This document shows, one piece after another, positions 17,903 to 25,881 of a DNA stretch of 64,000 nucleotides. The stretch spans positions 4,392,501-4,456,500 of the forward strand of contig NZ_CP016756.1 in the NCBI RefSeq assembly GCF_001700965.1, read 5' to 3'. Within the stretch, counting starts at the first letter, position 1. Each line of letters starts with the position of its first letter. The notes under the pieces are model-generated. The model ran no database searches, was not told where the DNA came from, and worked only from the letters and a program-made list of their open reading frames with translations. Origin of the DNA: Stenotrophomonas nitritireducens (lineage in GTDB: Bacteria > Pseudomonadota > Gammaproteobacteria > Xanthomonadales > Xanthomonadaceae). The position numbers and the translations under genes were made by a program.

Positions 17903-19333
17903 ATGTCCGCCCGTACTGGTTTCCGTTCCGACCGCGACCGCGGTGACCGCAGCGACCGCTCTGATCGTACCGAGCAGCGCATTGACGCCTTGCGCGTGCC
18001 CCCCCATTCGGTGGAAGCCGAACAGGCCGTACTGGGCGGCTTGATGCTGGCGCCGGAGGCGTATGACCGGGTCAACGAGGCACTGACGGACAAGGACTTC
18101 TACCGCCGCGACCACCAGCTGATCTACCGCGCGATCCGTGAGCTCTCCGAGCGCGACCGTCCGTTCGATGCCGTCACCCTGGGTGAGTGGTTCGAATCGC
18201 AGGGCAAGCTGGACATGGTCGGCGATGGCGCCTATCTGATCGAGCTGGCCAGCACCACGCCGTCGGCGGCCAATATCGGCGCCTATGCCGAGATCGTGCG
18301 CGACAAGGCGGTGCTGCGGCAGTTGATCCAGGTGGGTACGGACATCGTCAATGACGGTTTCCAGCCGGAAGGGCGCGACAGCTCCGAGCTGCTGCAGACA
18401 GCGGAAAAGTCCGTGTTCGCCATTGCCGAGCAGGGCGCGCGCGGGCGCACCGACTTCGTGGCCATGCCGGGCGCGTTGAAGGACGCCTTCGAGGAACTGC
18501 GCAACCGTTTTGAAAATGGCGGCAACATCACCGGCCTGCCAACCGGTTACAACGATTTCGATGCGATGACCGCCGGCCTTCAGCCGACCGACCTGATCAT
18601 CCTGGCCGCGCGTCCGGCCATGGGCAAGACCACCTTTGCCCTGAACATTGCCGAATACGCGGCAATCAAGTCGAAAAAGGGCGTGGCGGTGTTCTCGATG
18701 GAAATGTCCGCATCGCAGCTGGCGATGCGTCTGATTTCCTCCAACGGCCGCATCAATGCCCAGCGCCTGCGTACCGGCCAGCTGGAAGACGAGGACTGGA
18801 GCCGCGTCACCGGCGCCATCCGCATGCTGAAGGAAACCAAGATCTTCATCGACGATACGCCGGGCGTGTCGCCGGAGATCCTGCGTTCCAAGTGCCGCCG
18901 GCTCAAGCGCGAGCATGACCTGGGCCTGATCGTGATCGACTACCTGCAGCTGATGAGCGTGCCGGGCAACAGCGAAAATCGCGCCACCGAAATTTCGGAG
19001 ATCTCGCGTTCGCTCAAGGGTCTGGCCAAGGAGCTGCACGTGCCGGTGATTGCGCTGTCACAGCTCAACCGCTCGCTGGAAACCCGTACCGACAAACGCC
19101 CGGTGATGGCCGACCTTCGCGAATCCGGCGCTATCGAGCAGGATGCGGACATGATCGTCTTCATCTACCGCGACGATTACTACAACAAGGAAAATTCGCC
19201 GGACAAGGGCTTGGCCGAGATCATCATCGGCAAGCACCGTGGCGGCCCCACCGGTTCGTGCAAGCTGAAATTCTTCGGCGAGTACACGCGCTTTGACAAC
19301 CTGAGCCACGATTCGGTTGGTTCGTTCGAATAA
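17903..19333 (+). CDS. dnaB: Replicative DNA helicase DnaB
   Basis: A 476-aa hexameric 5'-3' helicase of the replisome. The ATG at 17903 follows an AGGA sequence. An odd basic/acidic N-terminal tail rich in Arg, Asp and Ser (about residues 7-24) precedes the DnaB N-terminal domain, which starts at P-P-H-S-V-E-A-E-Q-A-V-L-G-G-L. The RecA-like domain has Walker A A-R-P-A-M-G-K-T-T, Walker B L-I-V-I-D-Y-L-Q-L-M and an arginine-finger region near the C-terminus. No intein or insertion is seen. It is preceded by a DnaA box, and the photolyase gene follows 14 bp after the stop. Confidence 0.97.
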   Translation: MSARTGFRSDRDRGDRSDRSDRTEQRIDALRVPPHSVEAEQAVLGGLMLAPEAYDRVNEALTDKDFYRRDHQLIYRAIRELSERDRPFDAVTLGEWFESQGKLDMVGDGAYLIELASTTPSAANIGAYAEIVRDKAVLRQLIQVGTDIVNDGFQPEGRDSSELLQTAEKSVFAIAEQGARGRTDFVAMPGALKDAFEELRNRFENGGNITGLPTGYNDFDAMTAGLQPTDLIILAARPAMGKTTFALNIAEYAAIKSKKGVAVFSMEMSASQLAMRLISSNGRINAQRLRTGQLEDEDWSRVTGAIRMLKETKIFIDDTPGVSPEILRSKCRRLKREHDLGLIVIDYLQLMSVPGNSENRATEISEISRSLKGLAKELHVPVIALSQLNRSLETRTDKRPVMADLRESGAIEQDADMIVFIYRDDYYNKENSPDKGLAEIIIGKHRGGPTGSCKLKFFGEYTRFDNLSHDSVGSFE

Positions 19334-19347
19334 GCCGGAGCTGCTGC

Positions 19348-20757
19348 ATGTCCACCGCCATTGTCTGGTTCCGTCGCGATCTGCGGCTGCGTGACAACCC
19401 AGCGTTGCAGGCCGCGCTTGAGGCTGGCCATGAGTTTGTGCCGGTCTACATCCATGCGCCGCAGGAAGAGGGTGCATGGGCGCCGGGCGCGGCTTCCAAT
19501 GCCTGGCTGCATCATTCACTGCAGCAGCTGGATGCCCAGCTGCGTGCGATCGGATCAACGCTGGTGCTGCGCAGTGGCGACAGCATGGCCGAACTACAGG
19601 CGCTGATCGCCGAAACCGGCGCCGAGGCGGTCTACTGGAATCGCAAGTACGAGCCGGCCACCCAGCCGCGTGATGCGGCGATCAAGCGTGGGCTGCGCGA
19701 ACAGGGCGTGCAGGTTGAAAGCCATAACGGTTATCTGCTGTTCGAACCCTGGGAGCTGGCCACGCTGCAGGGTGGCCCGTACAAGGTATTCACCCCGTTC
19801 TGGCGCAACGCGTTGACCCGCTGGCGGCTGCCGGCCTTGTCCGAGGCGCCGCGCAGCTTGAATGCAGTCACGCTGCGCAGCCTGCCATTGCAGGCCTTGG
19901 GCCTGCAACCGCGCTTGGGCTGGGATGCCGGCTTCTGGGAGCACTGGCAGCCGGGCGAGGGCGGCGCGCACGAAGCGCTTGAGGTATTCGCCGAAGGTGC
20001 GCTCAACGGCTACCGCGAGCAGCGCGATCTGCCCGATCGCACCGGTACCTCGTTGTTGTCGCCGCACCTGCATTTCGGCGAGATCGCCCCGTGGCGGATC
20101 GCGCATACGCTGGAAGGCATGCGCAGCGCCGGCCGCGATGCCGATATTGATGGCTATATTCGCCAGTTGGGGTGGCGCGAGTTCTCCTGGCATCTGCTGC
20201 ATCACTTCCCGCAGACCAGTGACAGCAACCTCAATCCGCGCTTCGAGCGTTTTGCCTGGGAGCCGGCGCAACCGGCCTTGCTGGAAGCCTGGCAGCAGGG
20301 GCACACCGGTATTCCGATCATCGATGCAGGCATGCGTGAGCTGTGGGCCACCGGCTACATGCACAACCGGGTGCGGATGCTGGTGGGCAGTTTCCTGTGC
20401 AAGCACATGCGCATGCATTGGCAGCACGGCGCCCGCTGGTTCTGGGACACCTTGGTGGACGCCGACCTGGCCAACAACAGCATGGGCTGGCAGTGGATCG
20501 CCGGTACCGGTGCCGACGCGGCACCGTATTTCCGGGTATTCAACCCGGTGACCCAGGCGCAGAAGTTCGATCCGCAGGCGCGCTATATCAGCCGCTGGGT
20601 GCCCGAGCTGGCCGCGCTGCCGCTCAAGGCGCGGTTCGCGCCGTGGCAGTTTCCAGAGCTGCTGGCCGAACATGCGCCAAGCTACCCGATGCAGCCGCTG
20701 GTGGATCTGGCACAGGGGCGTGATGCCGCCCTGGCCGCTTATCAGCGCTGCCGCTGA
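19348..20757 (+). CDS. phrB: Deoxyribodipyrimidine photolyase (class I CPD)
   Basis: A 469-aa flavoenzyme that repairs cyclobutane pyrimidine dimers with blue light. The N-terminal antenna domain starts W-F-R-R-D-L-R-L-R-D-N-P. The FAD domain has T-S-x-L-S-P-H-L-H-F-G-E-I, W-R-E-F, and the C-terminal W-x-A-G-T-G-A-D-A-A-P-Y-F-R-V-F-N-P motif typical of class I photolyases, including the W-Q-W-I stretch. The length is normal. It is 14 bp after dnaB, so co-transcription is likely, giving a DNA-maintenance pair. Confidence 0.96.
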   Translation: MSTAIVWFRRDLRLRDNPALQAALEAGHEFVPVYIHAPQEEGAWAPGAASNAWLHHSLQQLDAQLRAIGSTLVLRSGDSMAELQALIAETGAEAVYWNRKYEPATQPRDAAIKRGLREQGVQVESHNGYLLFEPWELATLQGGPYKVFTPFWRNALTRWRLPALSEAPRSLNAVTLRSLPLQALGLQPRLGWDAGFWEHWQPGEGGAHEALEVFAEGALNGYREQRDLPDRTGTSLLSPHLHFGEIAPWRIAHTLEGMRSAGRDADIDGYIRQLGWREFSWHLLHHFPQTSDSNLNPRFERFAWEPAQPALLEAWQQGHTGIPIIDAGMRELWATGYMHNRVRMLVGSFLCKHMRMHWQHGARWFWDTLVDADLANNSMGWQWIAGTGADAAPYFRVFNPVTQAQKFDPQARYISRWVPELAALPLKARFAPWQFPELLAEHAPSYPMQPLVDLAQGRDAALAAYQRCR

Positions 20758-20792
20758 CACGGGCTTAACGTGCAAGACAGTTAGATGAATGG

Positions 20793-20811
20793 ATACCCGT
20801 GAAGCGGGTAT
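20793..20811. other. Short inverted repeat upstream of the OmpA-family lipoprotein
   Basis: ATACCCG and CGGGTAT are separated by five bases, 36 bp after the photolyase stop and about 85 bp before the next ATG. No T run follows, so it could be an operator or an mRNA 5'-end hairpin rather than a terminator. Confidence 0.3.
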
Positions 20812-20894
20812 GGGTGCACACAGGGAATGCGTCGTGATGTTTATGCTTGCCCGGCAAATCCACGCTGGCCCGTCCGGCTTATCAGGAGACTCAG

Positions 20895-21593
20895 ATGACC
20901 ACCCTAACTGTTGTTCGCAATCTTTCCCTTGGTCTGGTGACGGCAGCCGTCCTCTCGGCCTGCGCTACCGGTGGCTCGTATGTGCAGCAGGACCAGTACG
21001 GCAATCAGACCCAGCAGCAGAACAAGACCGGCAAGGGCGCGTTGATCGGCTCGGCTATCGGTGTTGCTGCCGGCCTGCTCAGCGGCGGCAACGCCACCGA
21101 ACGTCGTCAGCGTGCAATGGTGGGCGCAGGTATTGGTGCACTGGGTGGCGCTGCGGTTGGCAATTACCAGGACCGCCAGGAGCGCGCACTGCGTGAGCGC
21201 ACTGCCAACACCGGTATCGACGTGCAGCGCGATGGTGACAACATCACCTTGAGCCTGCCTGATGGCATCACCTTCGACTTCAACAAGACCACCTTGAAGC
21301 CGCAGTTCTATGGTGCGCTCAATGGCGTTGCAAGCACCTTGAGTGAGTACAACCAGACCATGATCGAAGTGGTAGGCCACACCGACAGCATCGGTACCGA
21401 TGCGGTGAACAACCGTATTTCCAAGGAGCGTGCCGATGCGGTTGCGGCCTACCTGACCGCACAGGGCGTGCAGCGCGAGCGCATTGAAACCCTGGGCGCC
21501 GGCAAGGCTTACCCGATCGCTGACAACAGCACCGAAGCTGGTCGTGCGCAGAACCGTCGCGTCGAGATCCGCGTGATCCCGCTGCGTTCGTAA
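20895..21593 (+). CDS. OmpA-family outer-membrane lipoprotein with glycine zipper
   Basis: A 232-aa protein from the ATG at 20895, preceded by AGGAG. The signal peptide ends with lipobox L-S-A-C (Cys about residue 22). A glycine-zipper region (about 48-95, G-A-L-I-G-S-A-I-G-V-A-A-G and G-A-G-I-G-A-L-G-G-A-A-V-G) follows, then an OmpA-like peptidoglycan-binding domain (about 125-230) with F-D-F-N, V-V-G-H-T-D-S-I-G, N-x-x-I-S-K-E-R-A-D-A-V and N-R-R-V-E-I-R-V-I-P. The layout matches the YiaD/slyB-OmpA lipoprotein group, which links outer membrane and cell wall. It is transcribed alone and ends at a strong terminator. Confidence 0.93.
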   Translation: MTTLTVVRNLSLGLVTAAVLSACATGGSYVQQDQYGNQTQQQNKTGKGALIGSAIGVAAGLLSGGNATERRQRAMVGAGIGALGGAAVGNYQDRQERALRERTANTGIDVQRDGDNITLSLPDGITFDFNKTTLKPQFYGALNGVASTLSEYNQTMIEVVGHTDSIGTDAVNNRISKERADAVAAYLTAQGVQRERIETLGAGKAYPIADNSTEAGRAQNRRVEIRVIPLRS

Positions 21594-21620
21594 TCGGAAT
21601 GCGTGTTTGTTGACGTAAAG

Positions 21621-21644
21621 AAAGGGCCGCGCAAGCGGCCCTTT
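21621..21644 (+). terminator. Rho-independent terminator of the OmpA-family gene
   Basis: A perfect 10-bp stem AAAGGGCCGC/GCGGCCCTTT with tetraloop GCAA, 27 bp after the stop codon. Confidence 0.85.
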
Positions 21645-21682
21645 CGTTTGCTGGATTTCTTCTGCAAACGGTGTGGAGTTTT

Positions 21683-21776
21683 GCTCCCTCCCTAGTGCCG
21701 CAGATGCCAGGGAGGGCTGGGAAGGGGAGCTTCCCTCCCTTGTGCCGCAGGCACAGGGGAGGGTTGGGGAGGGGTA
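21683..21776. repeat. Two tandem copies of a GC-rich intergenic inverted repeat
   Basis: Both copies (about 21683-21730 and 21731-21776) share the plan CCTCCC-t/aGTGCCGCAG-xxxx-AGGGGAGGG followed by a G-rich tail and AGCT. Each is able to form a hairpin. Confidence 0.55.
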
Positions 21777-21828
21777 GCTCCTGCTGTTGCCTGTTCTGCT
21801 TTTCATCAATCAGAGCAAAGCCACAGCT

Positions 21829-21864
21829 AAAGCCAAAGCCAAAGCCAAAGCCAAAGCCAAAGCT
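21829..21864 (+). repeat. Hexanucleotide microsatellite (AAAGCC)6
   Basis: Five perfect copies and a sixth ending in T (AAAGCT). A variant (aaagccacagct) precedes the array. Confidence 0.85.
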
Positions 21865-21913
21865 CCCCTCATCCGGTGCTGCACACCACCTTCTCCCGCA
21901 GGCGGGAGAAGGG
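21865..21913. repeat. Intergenic inverted-repeat element, second copy
   Basis: It contains the palindrome CCTTCTCCCGC-AG-GCGGGAGAAGG preceded by cccctcatccggtgctgcacacca, the same plan in reverse orientation as the element at 6449-6500. Confidence 0.55.
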
Positions 21914-22105
<192 letters not shown>

Positions 22106-22123
22106 CCAACATCAAAACAGGCG

Positions 22124-23125
22124 TTACTCCGCTACCACCACGCTGTTTCGCCCTTTCCCCTTGGCCGCATACAGCGCAGCATCGGCACGCGCAAACCAGT
22201 CCTGCCAACGCTGCTCGCCTGCATACATCGCCGCGCCTGCCGAGATGGTGATGCGGCCGCCGGGGCCGCGCAGCGATTGATAGACAGCCTTGCGCAGGCG
22301 TTCGCTGAAGCGGGCCAATGCTTCCCGGCTGCCGGTGTCAACCAGGATCACGAACTCTTCGCCGCCAAAACGGAATACCTGATCGTTTTCGCGCAGCTCA
22401 AAGCGCAGGATGGCGGCCAGGTCGGACAACGCGGTATCACCGGCGCCGTGGCCATAGTGGTCGTTGACCTCCTTGAAGTTGTCGATGTCGATCACCACCA
22501 GCGCTTGCCGGAAGCGTTCAGCGCGTACACCGTCGATATGCGCCTGCAACGCTCTTTCCAGGGCTCGCCGGTTGGGGATGCCTGTCAGGGCATCGAGCGA
22601 TGCCAGCATTTCCAGTCGCGTGCGGTCACCTTGCAGGCGGTGGGAGAAGTGGTAGCCAAAACCGAAGACCAGCACGATCACGATCAGTGCCTGCAGTTGC
22701 GAAGGCTGGCCCAGCAGCAGGCCCGGCATCAGCAGCAGGCCCGCCACCAGCAGCAGGTTGAGCGCGGTGGCGATCTGATTGCGAACGATGAAGAAATTCG
22801 ACATCAATGCCAGGTAGGTCCATGGCAGCGCAGTGCTGCCCAGTTGCCAGGCCGACAGCAGGCAGCCGCCCACCGTGGCCAGGCATAGCAGCGCGCCGCC
22901 GATTTCCAGACGGGGCTGACGTTGATGGATCCATGCGCTGGCCAGCAGGGCCAGGCCTGCCAGCAGGCTGCTGATGACGGCTGCAAGCCTGTCCCCGTCA
23001 AACCACAGCCAGAACGCAAAGCACAGCAACGCCAGCGTGGTCACCGGCGCAATGGTACGCAGCGGGACGCTGCGCAAGGCCTGCGGCAGTGAGGGATACG
23101 GTTTTATCGGGACTTTGGGGTCCAT
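22124..23125 (-). CDS. Integral-membrane diguanylate cyclase
   Basis: A 333-aa protein with six or so hydrophobic segments in the first 165 residues (an integral membrane sensor without a recognisable named domain) and a C-terminal GGDEF domain (about 170-330). The D-A-L-T-G-I-P-N-R-R substrate motif and the G-G-E-E-F signature are intact. The I-site R-x-x-D (R-E-N-D) lies exactly five residues before GGEEF, so product feedback is expected. It is divergent from lexA2, with about 100 bp between start codons, and convergent with the OmpA-family gene across the repeat tract. Confidence 0.92.
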   Translation of the reverse strand: MDPKVPIKPYPSLPQALRSVPLRTIAPVTTLALLCFAFWLWFDGDRLAAVISSLLAGLALLASAWIHQRQPRLEIGGALLCLATVGGCLLSAWQLGSTALPWTYLALMSNFFIVRNQIATALNLLLVAGLLLMPGLLLGQPSQLQALIVIVLVFGFGYHFSHRLQGDRTRLEMLASLDALTGIPNRRALERALQAHIDGVRAERFRQALVVIDIDNFKEVNDHYGHGAGDTALSDLAAILRFELRENDQVFRFGGEEFVILVDTGSREALARFSERLRKAVYQSLRGPGGRITISAGAAMYAGEQRWQDWFARADAALYAAKGKGRNSVVVAE

Positions 23126-23209
23126 ATGGCGCGCAACATAACAGCGCCGCCGTGTTCCCCATATTCACCTGAATGGAGGTGCTTAAGCGCTGGCGGGCTT
23201 TGTGTAGAT

Positions 23210-23227
23210 GGAGTACAAATGTACTCC
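23210..23227. promoter_or_regulatory. Palindromic LexA2-type operator at the lexA start
   Basis: A perfect palindrome GGAGTAC-AAAT-GTACTCC lies immediately before the ATG at 23228, covering the only nearby Shine-Dalgarno-like GGAG. The half-site GTAC-N4-GTxC resembles the operator reported for LexA2 of Pseudomonas putida. Binding would block transcription of the whole lexA2-imuA-imuB-dnaE2 operon. Confidence 0.65.
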
Positions 23228-23836
23228 ATGACCGACCTCAGCCCCCGCCGTGCCGCCATCCTCCGCTACATCCGTGACCAGGTGAATGGCCACGGGCAGG
23301 CGCCGTCCCTGGCTGAAATTGCCAGTGCCTGTGGGCTGGCTTCACGGGGCGCGGCGCGCAAGCATGTGCTGGCCTTGAGCGAGGCCGGGCTGGTCGAAGT
23401 GACTGCCGGTCAGGCACGCGGGATCCGCCCGGCGGGCCAGGGCGCACGCACGGAATTGCTGCAGGTACCGGTTCTCGGGCGGGTTGCCGCCGGCGCGCCG
23501 ATCGGTGCCGATGCCGGTCTGGTCGATACGCTGGCACTGGATGAGCGCCTGTTTGCGGTGCGCCCGGATTACCTGCTGCGCGTGCAGGGCGATTCGATGA
23601 TCGACGACGGTATTCTGGATGGCGACCTGGTCGGGGTGCGGCGCAGCAGTGATGCACGCAACGGGCAGACCGTGGTTGCCCGGCTGGATGGCGAGTTGAC
23701 CATCAAACGGCTCGCACGCAGTGGCACAACGCTGCGCCTGCTGCCACGCAATCCGGCCTATGCACCGATTGAGGTGCAGCCCGGTCAGGATTTCGCCGTG
23801 GAGGGCGTTTTCTGTGGCCTGGTGCGGCGCGGCTGA
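23228..23836 (+). CDS. lexA2: LexA-family repressor (LexA2) of the mutagenesis cassette
   Basis: A 202-aa SOS repressor. The winged-helix N-terminus begins L-S-P-R-R-A-A-I-L-R-Y-I with S-L-A-E-I-A-S-A-C-G-L-A-S as recognition region. The A-G self-cleavage bond is in R-V-A-A-G-A-P, and the Ser/Lys dyad is in G-D-S-M and T-I-K-R-L. RecA-stimulated autocleavage is expected. I start at the ATG at 23228 (M-T-D-L-S-P-R-R); an ATG at 23219 inside the operator palindrome would add M-Y-S and has a better spaced GGAG. The TGA stop overlaps the imuA ATG (TGATG). The first 70 residues differ from typical LexA1, in agreement with the different operator. Confidence 0.9.
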   Translation: MTDLSPRRAAILRYIRDQVNGHGQAPSLAEIASACGLASRGAARKHVLALSEAGLVEVTAGQARGIRPAGQGARTELLQVPVLGRVAAGAPIGADAGLVDTLALDERLFAVRPDYLLRVQGDSMIDDGILDGDLVGVRRSSDARNGQTVVARLDGELTIKRLARSGTTLRLLPRNPAYAPIEVQPGQDFAVEGVFCGLVRRG

Positions 23837-24456
23837 TGGGCGCGGTTGTTGCCCTTGATAGCCTGCTGCACGAACGCCGGGTCTGGCGCGGCCGACCTGC
23901 GCCGTTGCCGGCCAGCCGCCAGCCCACCGGCTATGCGCAACTGGATGCGGCGTTGCCGACGGGCGGGTGGCCAGAATCGGCGCTGAGCGAAATCCTGCTG
24001 CCTGCCGAAGGTGTGGGTGAATTGCGCCTGCTGTGGCCAAGCCTGGCGCGGCTGACCCAGGCCGGCGAGCGTGTGGTGCTGGTGGCACCGCCCCATATTC
24101 CGTATGCACCGGCCTGGCAGGCGGCGGGCATCGACCTGCGCCAGTTGCAGGTGGTGCAGGCGGCCGATCAGCGCGATGCGCTCTGGGCCACCGAACAATG
24201 CCTGCGCTCGGGCAGTTGTGGCGCAGTGCTGTGCTGGCCGCAGCTGGCCGAAGACAAGGCCTTGCGGCGGCTGCAGGTGGCGGCCGAATCCGGGCAGACA
24301 CTGGGCTTTGCCAGCCGCCCGTTGCAGGCGGCAAAGAATCCTTCACCTGCAGCGTTGCGTATCGCCATCGACGCGCAGCCGGCACAGCTACGGGTGTTGA
24401 AGTGCCGCGGTGGCATGGTGCCTTCGCGGCCGCTGCCCTTTGCCCGGGGGCAGTAA
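23836..24456 (+). CDS. imuA: ImuA, translesion synthesis accessory protein
   Basis: A 206-aa RecA/SulA-like protein of the ImuA family. Features are G-Y-A-Q-L-D-A-A-L-P-T-G-G-W-P near the N-terminus, S-E-I-L-L-P-A-E-G-V-G-E-L, then a strand V-V-L-V-A-P-P and a C-terminal tail ending F-A-R-G-Q. A functional Walker A is absent. ImuA works with ImuB and DnaE2 in SOS-induced mutagenesis, probably by contacting RecA. It starts inside the lexA2 stop codon and ends 3 bp before imuB, so the four genes form one operon. Confidence 0.9.
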   Translation: MGAVVALDSLLHERRVWRGRPAPLPASRQPTGYAQLDAALPTGGWPESALSEILLPAEGVGELRLLWPSLARLTQAGERVVLVAPPHIPYAPAWQAAGIDLRQLQVVQAADQRDALWATEQCLRSGSCGAVLCWPQLAEDKALRRLQVAAESGQTLGFASRPLQAAKNPSPAALRIAIDAQPAQLRVLKCRGGMVPSRPLPFARGQ

Positions 24457-24459
24457 GCC

Positions 24460-25881
24460 ATGCGTTGGGCCTGCATTTTATTGCCACATCTGGCCATGGA
24501 TGGCGTGTTGCGCGCCTGCGCCGAGCCGGCAGCCGCGCGGGTGCTGATCAGCGGGCCGAGCCAGCGCCGGGTAGTGCATGCGGTCAATCCAGCAGCGGCA
24601 GCGCTGGGCTTGAAGGCAGGGCAATCGCTGGTGACGGCGCAGGCCTTGGCAACCGGGTTTGAAATACATCCCTACGAGCCCGACGCACAGTCGGAGTGGC
24701 ATCGTTTTCTTGCCGCCTGGGCGTATCAGTTCAGTTCGCAGGTAAGTCTGCAGTATGCGCAGGCCTTGATCATCGAGATCGAACACAGTCTGGCGTTGTT
24801 CGGGCCATGGCCAAAGTTCGAGGCACGCCTGCGGCAGGAGCTGGGCGCATTGGGTTTCCGCCATCGGATCGCCTTGGCCCCCAATCCGGTGGCAGCACGC
24901 GCCCTGGCCAATGCCGGTGATGGCATCTGCGTGGATGAGGCAGGGTTGCTGGCATTGCTTGGCCAGTTGCCGGTGGCCCGCGCCGGGTTTGGTGCCAGTG
25001 CATCGGCCGCTTTCGCGCGCATGGGCATCCGCACCGTCAAACAGTTGCAGGCTTTGCCACGGGCCAGCATCAATCGCCGCTTTGCGCCCGATGTGCTGCG
25101 GCAACTGGATGCCTTGTTGGGCGAGAGACCCTTCGTCCTGCAGCCGTACCAGCCGCCGGATGTGTTCGAGCTGCGCATCGAGCTGGGCTACGAGGTGGAA
25201 TCCTCGCAGGCGCTGCTGTTCCCGCTGCGGCGTTTGACCTCCGATCTGGCCGCGTTTCTTGCCGGGCGCGACGGCAGCGTGCAGCGTTTTGCACTGTTGC
25301 TGGAACACGAGGACCGGCCAGCCACCACGGTGGAAATCGGCCTGCTGGCGGCCGAACGTGATGCCAGCCTGTTGTTCGAGATTGCCCGCAGCCGCCTGGA
25401 GCAGGCCAAGCTGCCGGCGCCGGTGCGCCAGTTCGGCCTGCGTGCCGATCAATTGCCGGCCTTCGTCCCGGAGCACCGCGAGCTGTTCGACACCCGCCCA
25501 CAGCAGAGCATGCCGTGGGAGCAGTTGCGCGAACGTCTGCGCGCACGCCTGGGCGACCAATCCGTGCACGGGCTGCGCGTACATGCCGATCATCGTCCCG
25601 AGCATGCCTGGCGTGCTGAGGCAGCCCCAGCGGCAGTTTCAAACGCCGATAGCCTGCCGTCGCCAGTGCGGCCCGGTTGGTTGCTGCGCACACCGCAGCC
25701 TTGGCCGGGGGCAAGCCCGGAGCTGTTGTCGGCACCAGAGCGGATTGAAAGCGGCTGGTGGGACGGCGCTGACGTGCGCCGTGATTACTATCGTGTCAGT
25801 ACCCGCTTCGGCCAGCAGGCCTGGGCCTGGCGCGAGGTGGGCGGCGAGGGCGGTTTCATGCTGCAGGGCTGGTTCGCATGA
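24460..25881 (+). CDS. imuB: ImuB, inactive Y-family polymerase homologue
   Basis: A 473-aa protein with Y-family polymerase architecture. The catalytic acidic residues are missing: the N-terminal strand reads A-C-I-L-L-P-H-L instead of a D-x-D strand, and the palm motif reads I-I-E-I-E-H-S-L. This is the known ImuB state, a scaffold that links DnaE2 to the beta clamp. A helix-hairpin-helix-like region ([15 protein letters not shown]) and the little-finger-like region follow. The last 90 or so residues (G-W-W-D-G-x-D-V-R-R-D-Y-Y) are typical of the family. Its stop overlaps dnaE2 (ATGA). Confidence 0.92.
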   Translation: MRWACILLPHLAMDGVLRACAEPAAARVLISGPSQRRVVHAVNPAAAALGLKAGQSLVTAQALATGFEIHPYEPDAQSEWHRFLAAWAYQFSSQVSLQYAQALIIEIEHSLALFGPWPKFEARLRQELGALGFRHRIALAPNPVAARALANAGDGICVDEAGLLALLGQLPVARAGFGASASAAFARMGIRTVKQLQALPRASINRRFAPDVLRQLDALLGERPFVLQPYQPPDVFELRIELGYEVESSQALLFPLRRLTSDLAAFLAGRDGSVQRFALLLEHEDRPATTVEIGLLAAERDASLLFEIARSRLEQAKLPAPVRQFGLRADQLPAFVPEHRELFDTRPQQSMPWEQLRERLRARLGDQSVHGLRVHADHRPEHAWRAEAAPAAVSNADSLPSPVRPGWLLRTPQPWPGASPELLSAPERIESGWWDGADVRRDYYRVSTRFGQQAWAWREVGGEGGFMLQGWFA

